A DNA stretch of 64,000 bases from Escherichia sp. E4742 (GCF_005843885.1 NZ_CP040443.1:1302001-1366000); one strand, 5' to 3'. Numbered from the stretch's first letter, positions 29,539 to 53,642 are shown. The notes: generated by a model not told the origin, from the sequence alone. Program-made: numbers and translations.

Positions 29539-31380
29539 ATGGAGCAAAACCCGCAGTCACAGCTGAAACTTCTTGTCACCCGTGGTAAGGAGCAAGGCTA
29601 TCTGACCTATGCCGAGGTCAATGACCATCTGCCGGAAGATATCGTCGATTCAGATCAGATCGAAGACATCATCCAAATGATCAACGACATGGGCATTCAG
29701 GTGATGGAAGAAGCGCCGGATGCCGATGATCTGATGCTGGCTGAAAACACCGCGGACGAAGATGCTGCCGAAGCCGCCGCGCAGGTGCTTTCCAGCGTGG
29801 AATCTGAAATCGGGCGCACGACTGACCCGGTACGCATGTACATGCGTGAAATGGGCACCGTTGAACTGTTGACCCGCGAAGGCGAAATTGACATCGCTAA
29901 ACGTATTGAAGACGGGATCAACCAGGTTCAATGCTCCGTTGCTGAATACCCGGAAGCGATCACCTATCTGCTGGAACAGTACGATCGTGTGGAAGCAGAA
30001 GAAGCGCGTCTGTCCGATCTGATCACCGGCTTTGTTGACCCGAACGCAGAAGAAGATCTGGCACCAACCGCCACTCACGTCGGTTCAGAGCTTTCCCAGG
30101 AAGATCTGGACGATGACGAAGATGAAGACGAAGAAGATGCTGACGACGATACCGCCGACGATGACAACAGCATCGACCCGGAACTGGCTCGTGAAAAATT
30201 TGCTGAACTGCGCGCTCAGTACGTTGTAACGCGTGACACCATCAAAGCGAAAGGCCGTAGCCATGCAGCCGCCCAGGAAGAGATCCTGAAACTGTCTGAA
30301 GTGTTCAAACAGTTCCGCCTGGTGCCGAAGCAGTTTGACTACCTGGTCAACAGCATGCGCGTCATGATGGACCGCGTTCGTACGCAAGAACGTCTGATCA
30401 TGAAGCTCTGCGTTGAGCAGTGCAAAATGCCGAAGAAAAACTTCATCACCCTGTTTACCGGCAATGAAACCAGCGATACCTGGTTCAATGCGGCAATTGC
30501 GATGAACAAGCCGTGGTCGGAAAAACTGCACGATGTCTCTGAAGAAGTACATCGCGCTCTGCAGAAACTGCAACAGATTGAAGAAGAAACCGGCCTGACC
30601 ATCGAGCAGGTTAAAGATATCAACCGTCGCATGTCCATCGGTGAAGCAAAAGCCCGCCGTGCGAAGAAAGAGATGGTTGAAGCGAACTTACGTCTGGTTA
30701 TTTCTATCGCTAAGAAATACACCAACCGTGGCTTGCAGTTCCTCGATCTGATTCAGGAAGGCAACATCGGTCTGATGAAAGCGGTTGATAAGTTCGAATA
30801 CCGTCGTGGTTACAAGTTCTCCACCTACGCAACCTGGTGGATCCGTCAGGCGATCACCCGCTCTATCGCGGATCAGGCACGCACCATCCGTATTCCAGTG
30901 CATATGATTGAGACCATCAACAAGCTCAACCGTATTTCTCGCCAGATGCTGCAAGAGATGGGCCGCGAACCGACGCCGGAAGAGCTGGCTGAACGTATGC
31001 TGATGCCGGAAGATAAGATCCGCAAAGTGCTGAAGATCGCCAAAGAGCCAATCTCCATGGAAACGCCGATCGGTGATGATGAAGATTCGCATCTGGGGGA
31101 TTTCATCGAGGATACTACCCTCGAGCTGCCGCTGGATTCTGCGACCACCGAAAGCCTGCGTGCGGCAACGCACGACGTGCTGGCTGGCCTGACCGCGCGT
31201 GAAGCGAAAGTTCTGCGTATGCGTTTTGGTATCGACATGAACACCGACCACACGCTGGAAGAAGTGGGTAAACAGTTCGACGTTACCCGTGAACGTATCC
31301 GTCAGATCGAGGCGAAGGCGCTGCGTAAACTGCGTCACCCGAGCCGTTCTGAAGTACTGCGTAGCTTCCTGGACGATTAA
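29539..31380 (+). CDS. rpoD: RNA polymerase primary sigma factor RpoD (sigma-70)
   Basis: A 613-residue sigma-70. Region 1.1 at the N-terminus, an acidic non-conserved insertion with a run of Asp/Glu near residue 190, region 2 with the -10 recognising [13 protein letters not shown] near 430-440, region 3, and region 4 helix-turn-helix ([19 protein letters not shown]) near 573-592 for the -35 element. Third gene of the macromolecular synthesis operon; the 194-base gap after dnaG has no gene. Confidence 0.98.
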   Translation: MEQNPQSQLKLLVTRGKEQGYLTYAEVNDHLPEDIVDSDQIEDIIQMINDMGIQVMEEAPDADDLMLAENTADEDAAEAAAQVLSSVESEIGRTTDPVRMYMREMGTVELLTREGEIDIAKRIEDGINQVQCSVAEYPEAITYLLEQYDRVEAEEARLSDLITGFVDPNAEEDLAPTATHVGSELSQEDLDDDEDEDEEDADDDTADDDNSIDPELAREKFAELRAQYVVTRDTIKAKGRSHAAAQEEILKLSEVFKQFRLVPKQFDYLVNSMRVMMDRVRTQERLIMKLCVEQCKMPKKNFITLFTGNETSDTWFNAAIAMNKPWSEKLHDVSEEVHRALQKLQQIEEETGLTIEQVKDINRRMSIGEAKARRAKKEMVEANLRLVISIAKKYTNRGLQFLDLIQEGNIGLMKAVDKFEYRRGYKFSTYATWWIRQAITRSIADQARTIRIPVHMIETINKLNRISRQMLQEMGREPTPEELAERMLMPEDKIRKVLKIAKEPISMETPIGDDEDSHLGDFIEDTTLELPLDSATTESLRAATHDVLAGLTAREAKVLRMRFGIDMNTDHTLEEVGKQFDVTRERIRQIEAKALRKLRHPSRSEVLRSFLDD

Positions 31381-31384
31381 TCGG

Positions 31385-31417
31385 TAGCCGGATAAGGCGT
31401 TTACGCCGCATCCGGCA
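31385..31417. repeat. REP element after rpoD
   Basis: Single palindromic unit AGCCGGATAAGGCGTTTACG and its complement-like arm GCCGCATCCGGCAC, immediately after the rpoD stop. Confidence 0.85.
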
Positions 31418-31433
31418 CTTGTCCCTTTGCACA

Positions 31434-31461
31434 AACGCCACATTTTCGGTGGCGTTTTTTA
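31434..31461. terminator. Terminator between rpoD and mug
   Basis: Stem AACGCCAC / GTGGCGTT with a short loop and a T6 run. Confidence 0.85.
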
Positions 31462-31965
31462 TCGCCCACGCACCACCAGTGCCTGGTCCAGTTCCCGATA
31501 CGCCTCCACCAGCTTTTCCAGAGAAACGCGACTTAAACCGCTGGGATTTGGCAGTACCCAAATCTGCGTCGAACCAATGGTGAGCGTTTGTTTCCCCCAC
31601 TGTGCGCCGCGCTGGCTGAATCCCTGCTCATAGGCCTGTTTGCCCAGAATCGCCAACGCCTGAGGCTGATAATCTTCAATTTTTTCAATCAGCTTACGCC
31701 CGCCTGCGTGCAGCTCCTGCTTTGACACTTCATTGGCTTGCACCGTTGGACGGTCTACCAGTTTGGTCACTCCACAACGATAATCCAGCAAATGCTGCGC
31801 CTCCTGCGGCTTCAACTGACGGTCGGTAAATCCGGCCTGATAAATCACCTTCCAGAAGCGATTCGCCGGATGGGCAAACGGAAAGCCAGACTCTGCGGAA
31901 GAAAGACCCGGATTGATGCCACAAAACACCACACGCAATCCTGGCGCAAGAATATCGTCAACCAT
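31459..31965 (-). CDS. mug: G/U mismatch-specific DNA glycosylase Mug
   Basis: A 168-residue uracil-DNA glycosylase superfamily member that removes U and ethenocytosine opposite G. Signature motifs are [11 protein letters not shown] near residue 14 and the second motif NPSGLSR near 140. The start ([10 protein letters not shown]) matches the K-12 length; 33 further upstream codons are open but have no ribosome site. Confidence 0.95.
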   Translation of the reverse strand: MVDDILAPGLRVVFCGINPGLSSAESGFPFAHPANRFWKVIYQAGFTDRQLKPQEAQHLLDYRCGVTKLVDRPTVQANEVSKQELHAGGRKLIEKIEDYQPQALAILGKQAYEQGFSQRGAQWGKQTLTIGSTQIWVLPNPSGLSRVSLEKLVEAYRELDQALVVRGR

Positions 31966-32090
31966 ATTAACTCCTGAACAACACAACCCGCAGGAAGTAT
32001 AACGAATTGAAAACACATTGTTTATAAAAACAGCAGCCGCGCGGTAATGGCTGGATCGCGGCACGGAGTTACTTTATAATCCGCTACCAT

Positions 32091-32166
32091 GGCCCCTTAG
32101 CTCAGTGGTTAGAGCAGGCGACTCATAATCGCTTGGTCGCTGGTTCAAGTCCAGCAGGGGCCACCA
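32091..32166 (+). tRNA. ileX: tRNA-Ile2 (anticodon CAU, lysidine-modified)
   Basis: 76 nt with an encoded CCA. Acceptor GGCCCC pairs with GGGGCC, the T-loop is GGTTCAAGTCC, and the anticodon loop ACTCATAAT reads CAT. The sequence and position (mug side, before yqjH) match K-12 ileX, so despite the CAU anticodon it decodes AUA after lysidine modification by TilS rather than AUG. A TATAAT box lies ten bases upstream of the gene. Confidence 0.97.
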
Positions 32167-32171
32167 GACAT

Positions 32172-32212
32172 AGCAAAGGCTGACGAGAAATCGTCAGCCT
32201 TTTTCTTTTCAT
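32172..32212 (+). terminator. Terminator after ileX
   Basis: Stem AAAGGCTGACGA / TCGTCAGCCTTT followed by TTCTTTT; also placed to end yqjH transcription on the other strand. Confidence 0.85.
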
Positions 32213-32219
32213 ATATCAA

Positions 32220-32984
32220 TTACTTTGCGTGCCAGTAAGCCGCTGCGCGTACCCGTTGAGGATCATACTGTTCCGCTTCAAAGCGGCGGCTTAAATTCTT
32301 CACCACCTTCCCTTCGCCGGTTATCCAGATGAAGTAATCATCGGCAGGGATTTGCATCTGCGCCAGACGCGCATCTACCGCCTGCTCATCATGCGCCAAC
32401 CATTCGATATTAAAACCATCAAGGTGCGCGAGATAATCCTGACAGGCGTTATCCCGCACGCTGACCAGCGCGGTAACTTGCGGTTTAGCAGCATGTTTGC
32501 TCAACGTTTCCAGGCGGCGGCGTAGTGCGGGCATCCCGGACTCATCGCAAACATACAGCTGATACGCGTAATCCTCTGGCACCACCAGCGAACCGCGCGG
32601 ACCTGCCACCGTGAGTTTATCGCCCGGTTGCGCCTGCATCGCCCAGCCGCTGGCGACCCCACCGTCGTGAATAAAGAAATCGATCGCCAGTTCATGGCGT
32701 TGTTCGTCATACAGCGGCGTATAGTCACGCGACGGTGGGCGTGGTCCTTCCGGCCAGACGATCCCCTCTTCCGTTACCGTTGGCGGCACAAAGTGAGCGT
32801 CAGATTGAGGAAAGAAGAGTTTGCAGTGATCGTCAAAGCCGCGCGACGTAAAGCCGTCCAGCGCCTCGCCGCCGAGGACAATGCGCTGAAAACCGGCGCT
32901 GATGCGCTCAACGCGTAACACAGTCAGTTCACGGAAGCGCAGATCATTGCGAACGCGCTGCGGGTAGCGGGGGGAGTTATTCAT
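32220..32984 (-). CDS. yqjH: YqjH, NADPH-dependent ferric-siderophore reductase
   Basis: A 254-residue flavoprotein of the siderophore-interacting protein family that reduces ferric chelates such as ferric enterobactin to release iron. FAD-binding motif RDYTPLYD near residue 86 and the SIP C-terminal NADPH-binding domain are visible (WITGEGK near 222). Divergent from the nickel-responsive repressor YqjI, with Fur-like and YqjI-like sequences between them. Confidence 0.95.
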   Translation of the reverse strand: MNNSPRYPQRVRNDLRFRELTVLRVERISAGFQRIVLGGEALDGFTSRGFDDHCKLFFPQSDAHFVPPTVTEEGIVWPEGPRPPSRDYTPLYDEQRHELAIDFFIHDGGVASGWAMQAQPGDKLTVAGPRGSLVVPEDYAYQLYVCDESGMPALRRRLETLSKHAAKPQVTALVSVRDNACQDYLAHLDGFNIEWLAHDEQAVDARLAQMQIPADDYFIWITGEGKVVKNLSRRFEAEQYDPQRVRAAAYWHAK

Positions 32985-33271
32985 TGTTATCGCCTTCTTG
33001 ATAGTAATCAGATATATCTAAATAATTTTCGCAAATGATAATGATTGTTAATCATGATAAATGCAAGCGATTTGTATAACTGATATATCTATAATCTGAT
33101 AAGACAAGTAGCCTTCTCTCAGGCGTCATCGCTCAATGCCGGATGCGGCGTGAACGCCTTGTCCGGCCTGGATGTGACGTGCGTCTGCGTTTAAAAATCA
33201 TTTTTATACTTGCAAGAATACTCAGATCAGATATAAATTAGATATATCTAATTGAGCAAAAGGAGGCTGAT
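32985..33271. promoter_or_regulatory. yqjH-yqjI control region with YqjI palindromes and a Fur-like site
   Basis: Three AT-rich palindromes share the core GATATATC: 33010-33019, 33082-33089 and 33238-33251 (TTAGATATATCTAA). They flank both promoters, matching the repeat reported as the YqjI target. The stretch AAATGATAATGATTGTTAAT near 33033-33053 resembles a Fur box, in keeping with iron control of yqjH. A REP unit sits between the second and third palindromes. Confidence 0.75.
33138..33170. repeat. REP element inside the yqjH-yqjI control region
   Basis: Single unit GCCGGATGCGGCGTGAACGC followed by CTTGTCCGGCC. Confidence 0.85.
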
Positions 33272-33895
33272 ATGAGCCATCATCACGAAGGGTGTTGTAA
33301 ACATGAAGGCCAGCCACGCCATGAAGGCTGCTGCAAAGGTGAGAAGTCAGAACACGAGCACTGTGGGCACGGTCACCAGCATGAACACGGTCAATGCTGT
33401 GGTGGTCGCCACGGTCGCGGCGGCGGTCGTCGGCAGCGTTTCTTTGGTCACGGTGAATTGCGCCTGGTGATTCTGGATATTCTCTCGCGCGATGACAGCC
33501 ACGGTTACGAGTTGATTAAAGCGATTGAGAATCTGACCCAGGGGAATTACACCCCAAGCCCAGGCGTCATCTACCCGACGCTGGATTTTCTGCAGGAGCA
33601 GTCGCTGATTACCATCCGCGAAGAGGAAGGCGGCAAAAAGCAGATTGCGTTGACCGAACAAGGCGCGCAGTGGCTGGAAGAAAACCGCGAACAGCTGGAG
33701 ATGATTGAAGAACGCATCAAAGCGCGTTGCGTTGGTGCGGCGCTGCGCCAAAACCCGCAAATGAAGCGAGCGCTGGATAATTTTAAAGCGGTGTTGGATT
33801 TACGCGTCAATCAGAGCGACATCAGCGACGCGCAGATAAAAAAGATCATTGCGGTGATCGACCGCGCCGCGTTTGATATTACGCAACTGGATTAA
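33272..33895 (+). CDS. yqjI: YqjI, nickel-responsive PadR-type repressor
   Basis: A 207-residue regulator. The first 50 residues are extraordinarily rich in His, Cys and Gly (MSHHHEGCCKHEGQ ...), a metal-binding tail; residues about 65-150 form a PadR winged helix with the family stretch LDILSRDDSHGYELI and SPGVIYPTLDFL. In K-12 it represses yqjH and itself until nickel accumulates. Ribosome site AAAAGGAGG. The third GATATATC palindrome is 21 bases before the start, fitting autoregulation. Confidence 0.95.
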   Translation: MSHHHEGCCKHEGQPRHEGCCKGEKSEHEHCGHGHQHEHGQCCGGRHGRGGGRRQRFFGHGELRLVILDILSRDDSHGYELIKAIENLTQGNYTPSPGVIYPTLDFLQEQSLITIREEEGGKKQIALTEQGAQWLEENREQLEMIEERIKARCVGAALRQNPQMKRALDNFKAVLDLRVNQSDISDAQIKKIIAVIDRAAFDITQLD

Positions 33896-33897
33896 TC

Positions 33898-34372
33898 ACC
33901 GATTGCCGGATGCGGCGTGAACGCCTTATCCACCTACATACCCCGTAGGCCTGATAAGATGCGTCAGCATCGCATCAGGCATCGTGTACCAACCGCCGGA
34001 TGCGGCGTGAACGCCTTATCCAGCCTACACACCCCGTAGGCCTGATAAGATGCGCCAACATCGCATCTGGCATCGTGCTCCAACCGCTGGATGCGGCGTG
34101 AACGCCTTATCCAGCCTATACACCCCGTAGGCCTGATAAGATGCGCCAGCATCGCATCAGGCATCGTGTACCAACCGCCGGATGCGGCGTGAACGCCTTA
34201 TCCAGCCTACACACCCCGTAGGCCTGATAAGATGCGCCAGCATCGCATCAGGCATCGTGCTCCAACCGCCGGATCGTGAACGCCTTATCCCGCCTATACA
34301 CTCCGTAGGCCTGATAAGATGCGTCAGCATCGCATCAGGCATCGTGTACCAACCATCGGATGCGACATACCG
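33898..34372. repeat. BIME array: five tandem REP pairs with about 91-bp period
   Basis: Units start at 33905, 33995, 34086, 34177 and 34268 (spacing 90-91) with a degraded sixth at about 34355. Each holds a GCCGGATGCGGCGTGAACGC head, the CCCCGTAGGCCTGATAAGAT linker and an inverse REP ending GCATCAGGCATCGTG. Copies differ by a few bases; the fifth lacks four bases of the head. Located between convergent yqjI and aer. Confidence 0.95.
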
Positions 34373-34373
34373 A

Positions 34374-35894
34374 TTAATGCAACACCGTCACCGCGTCTTC
34401 CAGTCGGCTGGCGCGGTGTTTTACCATCGCCGACACCTGCGCACTCTCTTCTACCAACTCGGCGTTTTTCTGGGTGATCAGGTTAAGCTCATCCACCGCA
34501 CGGGTCAGGCTGGAAAGCCCATCGGCCTGTTCCAGCGTTGAATGGCTGATCTGGGCGATCAACTGCGTGACGTTTTTTACCTGCACCACAATATCGTCCA
34601 TCGTCCGTCCGGCTGCGTGCACCTGCTGCGAACCGGATTGCACCTTATCAGCACTGGCATCGATCAACTTGCGAATATCGTTGGCAGCATTGGCACTGCG
34701 GCTGGCTAAATGACGCACTTCCCCTGCCACCACTGCAAAACCTTTGCCCTGTTCTCCGGCACGCGCCGCTTCCACCGCCGCATTCAGGGCCAGAATATTG
34801 GTCTGAAACGCAATATCGTTAATCAGCGAAGTAATGGTGCCAATGCGCTGGGTACTGTCGGCGATATCGTCCATCGTCTTGATCACCGTGGTCATCGCTT
34901 CCCCGCCCTGCACCGCCGCATTACTGGCGGTGATAGAAAGTTTATCTGCAGCCGAAGCAGTAGCTGAGTTCTGTTTCACCGACGCTGCCATCTGGTTCAT
35001 GGTCGCTACCGTTTGCTGGACATTATCTACCGTCTGCTGAGTATGCTCGTTCAGTTCATCAGTGCCTTTCGCCAGCGTCTCGCTGCCGTTTCTGACACTG
35101 GACACCTGGCTTGAAACATCGTTAATTAGCCAACGGCACATCAGGCCTAGCTGCCCTACCGCGCGTAATGTTAGCCCCAGCTCATCGCTGCGATTCAAAT
35201 GCTCAACACTATTACGCTCTCCGGTCGCCACCTTCAGCGCCTGGCTGGCGACATTTTCTATCGGTCGTACAATTTGCCATTCAAAACAGGTATTTCCCAA
35301 CAACATCACTAACGCACAGAGGAAATACGTCACCACCGGGGCTGCAACAAACCAAAGCATGGCCGCCAGCACGAAAAACAGCAGCGTCATCACTCCACGC
35401 GTTCGCCAGCGAAGCGGTAATGAAGGCAATTTTCCCAACCAACCGTTACGTACCACCAGCCCTTTATGGATACGTTTATTGGTACGTCCGGCGTTTAGCG
35501 CCTTGTACAGCGGCTCTACCGCCGCGATCTCTTCATCCGTCGCCCGCGTGCGAATCGACATATAGCCACTGATTTTGCCCTCACGCACCATCGGCACTGC
35601 ATTCGCCCGTATCCAATAATGGTCGCCATTTTTGCGGCGATTTTTCACAATACCACTCCAGGGTTCCCCTTTTTTCAGGGTGTACCACATATCAGCAAAC
35701 GCCGCTTTTGGCATATCCGGGTGACGCACCATGTTGTGCGGCTGGCCCTGTAACTCCTGCAAGGTATAGCCACTCACTTGCACGAAAGAATCATTGGCGT
35801 GGGTGATATAGCTTTGCAGATCGGTAGTGGACATCAGGGTAGTATCGTCAGCCAGCGGGGTATTTTGCTGGGTGACATACGGATGAGAAGACAT
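34374..35894 (-). CDS. aer: Aerotaxis receptor Aer
   Basis: A 506-residue energy/oxygen sensor. N-terminal PAS domain (about 20-120) that binds FAD, central membrane hairpin (about 166-205), HAMP, and a C-terminal methyl-accepting-type signalling domain with the conserved hairpin [20 protein letters not shown] near residue 390. Typical length for Aer. A sigma-28 promoter stands upstream, placing it in the motility regulon. Confidence 0.97.
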   Translation of the reverse strand: MSSHPYVTQQNTPLADDTTLMSTTDLQSYITHANDSFVQVSGYTLQELQGQPHNMVRHPDMPKAAFADMWYTLKKGEPWSGIVKNRRKNGDHYWIRANAVPMVREGKISGYMSIRTRATDEEIAAVEPLYKALNAGRTNKRIHKGLVVRNGWLGKLPSLPLRWRTRGVMTLLFFVLAAMLWFVAAPVVTYFLCALVMLLGNTCFEWQIVRPIENVASQALKVATGERNSVEHLNRSDELGLTLRAVGQLGLMCRWLINDVSSQVSSVRNGSETLAKGTDELNEHTQQTVDNVQQTVATMNQMAASVKQNSATASAADKLSITASNAAVQGGEAMTTVIKTMDDIADSTQRIGTITSLINDIAFQTNILALNAAVEAARAGEQGKGFAVVAGEVRHLASRSANAANDIRKLIDASADKVQSGSQQVHAAGRTMDDIVVQVKNVTQLIAQISHSTLEQADGLSSLTRAVDELNLITQKNAELVEESAQVSAMVKHRASRLEDAVTVLH

Positions 35895-35943
35895 AATCGC
35901 GTCCTGTGCTGGTTATATGGTTGTTAACTTCTTGTCGGAAGTT

Positions 35944-35970
35944 ATGTCGGCCCCGGCGCGGTTATCTTTA
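35944..35970 (-). promoter_or_regulatory. Sigma-28 (FliA) promoter of aer
   Basis: On the minus strand TAAAGATA, 11-bp spacer, GCCGACAT; the consensus is TAAAGTTT-N11-GCCGATAA. It lies about 50 bases before the aer start codon. Confidence 0.8.
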
Positions 35971-37692
<1,722 letters not shown>

Positions 37693-37698
37693 TATCAA

Positions 37699-37733
37699 AT
37701 CGGATGGCGATGCAACGTCGCCATCCGATCTTT

Positions 37734-37735
<2 letters not shown>
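37699..37735. terminator. Bidirectional terminator between patA and ygjH
   Basis: Perfect 12-bp stem ATCGGATGGCGA / TCGCCATCCGAT, seven-base loop, then CTTTTT. Confidence 0.9.
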
Positions 37736-38164
<429 letters not shown>

Positions 38165-38165
38165 A

Positions 38166-44557
<6,392 letters not shown>

Positions 44558-44558
44558 A

Positions 44559-48157
<3,599 letters not shown>

Positions 48158-48255
48158 CCCCGGGCGTATTCTTTTTGAATCCCATCACAAACCCCGCATT
48201 CCCCTTTTCCCTTTTCTCCGGCGACGGCTAAATTAGAACTCATCCGACCACATAA

Positions 48256-50301
<2,046 letters not shown>

Positions 50302-50317
50302 ATCGTGCATTGAGGTG

Positions 50318-50403
50318 CCGGATGAGACGCTTGCCGCGTCTTATCCGGCCTGGGGGTAACGTGCTGAACGTAGGCCGGATAAGGCGTTCACGCCGCATCC
50401 GGC
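50318..50403. repeat. REP pair between fadH and higA
   Basis: Two units (GCCGGATGAGACGCTTGCCG and GTAGGCCGGATAAGGCGTTC ... GCATCCGGCAGG) between convergent genes. Confidence 0.9.
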
Positions 50404-50411
50404 AGGTCGTA

Positions 50412-50828
50412 TTAATCAATAAACAAGGCGGGAGAAATGCCGAATCGCGTTGCCAGTTTTTTAGCGTGTTCCAGCGTTAATTTTCTCTTCCCGTTCAAAA
50501 CGCGTGACACCATCGATTTACTGCCAATTTCCGGAAGATCAGAAAGGGTTAAACCGTATTGATCCATCAGGGTACGAATCACAGCAACACCGCCAGGCAT
50601 GGCTTGAGCCATGGCATTAAATTCAGCAAATTCAGACGCTGATTCTTCCCACGCTGTGATTTTGGCACACACCAGATCCAGCAAGGGGTTTTCAGGATCG
50701 TTGAGCAGCAGATGATCGACCAGTTCCAGCGCCTGGGCGTATTGTTCTTCGTTCTGGATACCCGCCAGAAAAGGTGCCACAGCGGTTAGCTTTTCTCCTG
50801 CTTGCAAGATGTCGGCAATCGCAATCAT
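50412..50828 (-). CDS. higA: HigA antitoxin (YgjM) without its HigB partner
   Basis: A 138-residue helix-turn-helix protein: N-terminal helical dimerisation region (MIAIADILQAGEK ...) and C-terminal Xre/HipB-type HTH (about 80-130, LSDLPEIGSKSMVSRVL). In K-12 it neutralises the mRNA interferase HigB and represses the higBA promoter, with higB lying directly upstream. Here no HigB frame exists; an unrelated gene lies 20 bases upstream in the same direction. The ribosome site AAGGA supports the start MIAIAD. Confidence 0.9.
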   Translation of the reverse strand: MIAIADILQAGEKLTAVAPFLAGIQNEEQYAQALELVDHLLLNDPENPLLDLVCAKITAWEESASEFAEFNAMAQAMPGGVAVIRTLMDQYGLTLSDLPEIGSKSMVSRVLNGKRKLTLEHAKKLATRFGISPALFID

Positions 50829-50848
50829 TTTTTCCTTACACAATTAAT

Positions 50849-51646
50849 TCAAGCATAGGGTGACTTTTCTATTTTTAATGGTGTATTCCAGTCTAACTTA
50901 AATGGACTGTTAGCCACATCCTGATGTTTATTTATAATCACGACTCTATTGTGATAGCAGCCTAATTTTTTAAGATCATGTTGTTGATCTTCCCCACTCC
51001 ACCAAAGATAACCATATAAATAGCTTTTATTAAATTCGTTCCATGATGAAAAACTTTTCTGAATTTTTGATGTTACATCAAAGACTTCTTTCATATAACG
51101 TTGTTCATCTATCCATCCTGCTAAATAGTAATCCGCTAATAAATGATTTGCTCGACTTAAATCCCATGCGAGAATCGCATTGTTGCCAAAATCAAGAAGA
51201 GCATCATGCATTACTCTCATTTTAGGCAGTAATTTTTTATCAGTGAGATTTTCGAATAATGTTTGCCAGTTTTGCTCTGTATCTAAATTTATGACATTTT
51301 CAGTTAGATGATTAAACTCCTGGAGAAATTGTTCGTTATGGCGGCCATCAACAAGTGACTGGACCATCTCCATACCCGCAGATATGTCTTTTACCCCCCA
51401 GAATCGTTTACAACGACCTTTTGCAGTAAAACGATTATCTTTATTATACTCATGGCCCGCTAATAACCGATAATCACCGCGATTTAATACTGTAATTACA
51501 AGGTGCGTTCCATTAACATAACGCATCGTATCATTTAGCAGTGGAGCATTGTCTCTTTTTTTACGTTTTCTTTTTACATCCATCCACGCCCACGTCAGAG
51601 CAACAGGAACAGTAACAGCAAGTCCTAGCAAAATATATTTATCCAT
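50849..51646 (-). CDS. DUF1266-like protein with N-terminal membrane anchor, upstream of higA
   Basis: A 265-residue protein. One N-terminal hydrophobic segment (about 3-22, ILLGLAVTVPVALTWAW) followed by a basic stretch (KRKRKKR) places the body in the cytoplasm. The C-terminal half fits the DUF1266 pattern: AWDLSRANHLLADYYLAGWI and SSWNEFNKSYLYGYLWW (about 160-225). The gene is AT-rich compared with its neighbours, suggesting transfer. It replaces higB of K-12 and its stop is only 20 bases from higA, so the two are probably cotranscribed. Function unknown; the start MDKYILLG is chosen over an upstream Met 21 codons earlier on ribosome-site grounds, but both are possible. Confidence 0.75.
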   Translation of the reverse strand: MDKYILLGLAVTVPVALTWAWMDVKRKRKKRDNAPLLNDTMRYVNGTHLVITVLNRGDYRLLAGHEYNKDNRFTAKGRCKRFWGVKDISAGMEMVQSLVDGRHNEQFLQEFNHLTENVINLDTEQNWQTLFENLTDKKLLPKMRVMHDALLDFGNNAILAWDLSRANHLLADYYLAGWIDEQRYMKEVFDVTSKIQKSFSSWNEFNKSYLYGYLWWSGEDQQHDLKKLGCYHNRVVIINKHQDVANSPFKLDWNTPLKIEKSPYA

Positions 51647-51841
51647 AATTATTCCAATCAATGATATGCTGATGAAGATCGTTAAGAATATAGAATGACA
51701 ACCAGACAAAAAAGTCCTTAAACAGACCTCTTCTATTTAGAATTATTTTATTTAAATTAACAGATTAAAAATAATGGAATAACAATAAATTCAATTACCG
51801 GATCGGGTATTTCAACCACAATCCGGCATTGCGCATAAATC
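51647..51841. other. AT-rich spacer before the DUF1266-like gene
   Basis: About 195 bases of AT-rich sequence between the convergent 3' side of rlmG and the divergent 5' side of the DUF1266-like gene. It should contain the promoter of the DUF1266-higA unit. The only structured element I see is a degenerate REP-like tail (ACCGGATCGGG ... AATCCGGCATTGCG) near 51798-51835. Confidence 0.45.
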
Positions 51842-52978
51842 TTATCGACGACGCCCCAACTTCACCGCTTTCAGCACCACAAATTTATTATTCGTGGCAA
51901 TAGTGGTGCAGTTGCCGAAAATTTTCTTCAGTTTGTGGAAGTAATCCAGATGGCGGTTGGCAACGATATACAGCTCGCCGTTGATTTTCAGGCAGCGGCG
52001 GGCGTGGTGGAACATCTCCCATGCGACGTTATCGGTCAGCGCATGTTGCTGGTGAAACGGCGGGTTGCAGAGCACAGCATTAAAGCGGAAAGGCTCCACG
52101 CCGGAGAGCGCGTTGTTGATCATAAATTCGCAGCGATCCAACGCCTCAGGCATGTTGGTTTCAACGTTCAAACGGCTGGAAGCAACCGCCATCGGCGATT
52201 CATCGACAAACACCACTTTCGCCTGCGGGTTTTTATCAAGCAGCGTCAGGCCAATAACGCCGTTACCACAGCCGAGATCGACAATCTCACCTTCGAGATT
52301 CTCCGGCAGATGTTGCATAAAGAAGCGCGCGCCAATATCCAGTCCGGTGCGGGAGAAGACATTCGCATGGTTGTGGATAGTCCAGTCAGTACCTTCCAGC
52401 TTCCAGCTAACCGTCTGTGGTGCATCAGCCAGCGGCGGCTCGTTGAATGTACAGTTAATCAGGCGCGCTTTTTTCCATGCCAGCGTGGTGGTGGTCGGGC
52501 CAAGTACTTTTTCGAACAGTTCCAGCGTGGAAGTGTGAATGTCACGGGCTTTGGCACCGGCAATAATACGTGTATCCGACGTGACCACTTTGCGCAGTGC
52601 GCGCAGTTGCTGTTCCAGCAATGCCAGTGTTTTCGGTACTTTGATCAGCACCACGCCCGGCTGTTGCGGGTAGTCAGCGGTACTGTCGAGAAACTTCACG
52701 CTCGACTCATCAATCCCGTTGAGGCGTAAATTCTCACGCGTCGCCAGTTCGCTGATGTATGAGTCGCCGATGCTGTACGGCTTATGTTCCGCCAGCGCAC
52801 AGCTTAACGCGCCAAAAGCATCATTCAGGATTAACACCGGGCCGCGGATTTCTGTATCGTCCAACTGTTGCAGCAAATATTCATCCGCCGCTTCCCACGC
52901 CTGTAGCGGGTTAACGTCATCCGTCGCCGGAAAACGTTGTAGTGTCAGTGAACGGAAACCGTTGTCTAAGTGGCTCAT
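51842..52978 (-). CDS. rlmG: RlmG, 23S rRNA m2G1835 methyltransferase
   Basis: A 378-residue SAM-dependent methyltransferase of the RsmC/RlmG family: an inactive N-terminal half followed by the catalytic half with [15 protein letters not shown] near residue 233 and the NPPF motif (CNPPFHQQH) near 307. Methylates G1835 of 23S rRNA. The start (MSHLDNGF, after GGAGG) matches K-12; the longer open frame of 103 codons overlaps ygjP and is spurious. Confidence 0.96.
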   Translation of the reverse strand: MSHLDNGFRSLTLQRFPATDDVNPLQAWEAADEYLLQQLDDTEIRGPVLILNDAFGALSCALAEHKPYSIGDSYISELATRENLRLNGIDESSVKFLDSTADYPQQPGVVLIKVPKTLALLEQQLRALRKVVTSDTRIIAGAKARDIHTSTLELFEKVLGPTTTTLAWKKARLINCTFNEPPLADAPQTVSWKLEGTDWTIHNHANVFSRTGLDIGARFFMQHLPENLEGEIVDLGCGNGVIGLTLLDKNPQAKVVFVDESPMAVASSRLNVETNMPEALDRCEFMINNALSGVEPFRFNAVLCNPPFHQQHALTDNVAWEMFHHARRCLKINGELYIVANRHLDYFHKLKKIFGNCTTIATNNKFVVLKAVKLGRRR

Positions 52979-53062
52979 CGGCCCTCCTGAATGATAAAAT
53001 TTCGACGTTGCCCCTGAAAAGGGTGCGTGAGTATACCCTTTTTCTCTTTTTCGTGGGCGGTT

Positions 53063-53566
53063 ATGAGCAATCTTACTTATCTTCAGGGTTATCCCGAGCA
53101 ACTGCTTTCCCAGGTGCGCACGCTGATTAATGAACAGCGTCTGGGTGATGTGCTGGCAAAACGCTATCCGGGAACGCACGACTACGCCACCGATAAAGCC
53201 CTCTGGCAATATACTCAGGATCTGAAAAATCAGTTTCTGCGCAATGCCCCGCCGATCAATAAAGTGATGTATGACAATAAGATCCACGTGCTGAAAAACG
53301 CACTCGGGTTACATACCGCTGTTTCACGTGTGCAGGGCGGCAAGCTGAAAGCGAAGGCGGAGATCCGCGTCGCCACCGTGTTTCGCAATGCGCCGGAACC
53401 GTTTTTACGTATGATCGTCGTCCATGAACTGGCGCATCTGAAAGAGAAAGAGCACAACAAAGCGTTCTATCAGTTGTGCTGCCATATGGAACCGCAGTAC
53501 CACCAGCTTGAGTTCGACACTCGCCTGTGGCTGACGCAGCTTACGCTTGAGCAGGCCAAAATCTGA
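53063..53566 (+). CDS. ygjP: YgjP, M48-like (WLM/DUF45) metallopeptidase-family protein
   Basis: A 167-residue protein with a HELAH zinc-binding motif near residue 125 and a second histidine 9 residues further (EKEHNKAFY), as in the YgjP-like metallopeptidase family. No signal peptide, so cytoplasmic. The substrate is unknown. Divergent from rlmG. Confidence 0.92.
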   Translation: MSNLTYLQGYPEQLLSQVRTLINEQRLGDVLAKRYPGTHDYATDKALWQYTQDLKNQFLRNAPPINKVMYDNKIHVLKNALGLHTAVSRVQGGKLKAKAEIRVATVFRNAPEPFLRMIVVHELAHLKEKEHNKAFYQLCCHMEPQYHQLEFDTRLWLTQLTLEQAKI

Positions 53567-53642
53567 AAATGATCTCAGGCGCTATCTTTTCCTCCTTTAG
53601 CGCCTAAAATCGACCTCCCCTCTATCGTTAAGGATAACGACC

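Noticed and set aside
30688..31443. 251-codon minus-strand frame opposite rpoD
   Set aside because: Shadow of a highly conserved gene; composition only mirrors rpoD.
33964..34342. Two overlapping minus-strand reading frames of about 60 codons
   Set aside because: They are internal to the BIME repeats and repeat the same peptide; no ribosome site.
33898..34372. Possible CRISPR array because of regular 91-bp periodicity
   Set aside because: Whole units are repeated with no unique spacers; the unit contains REP palindromes.
51647..51709. Longer N-terminus for the DUF1266-like protein
   Set aside because: Would add a second hydrophobic stretch with no ribosome site before it; the internal Met has a better context.
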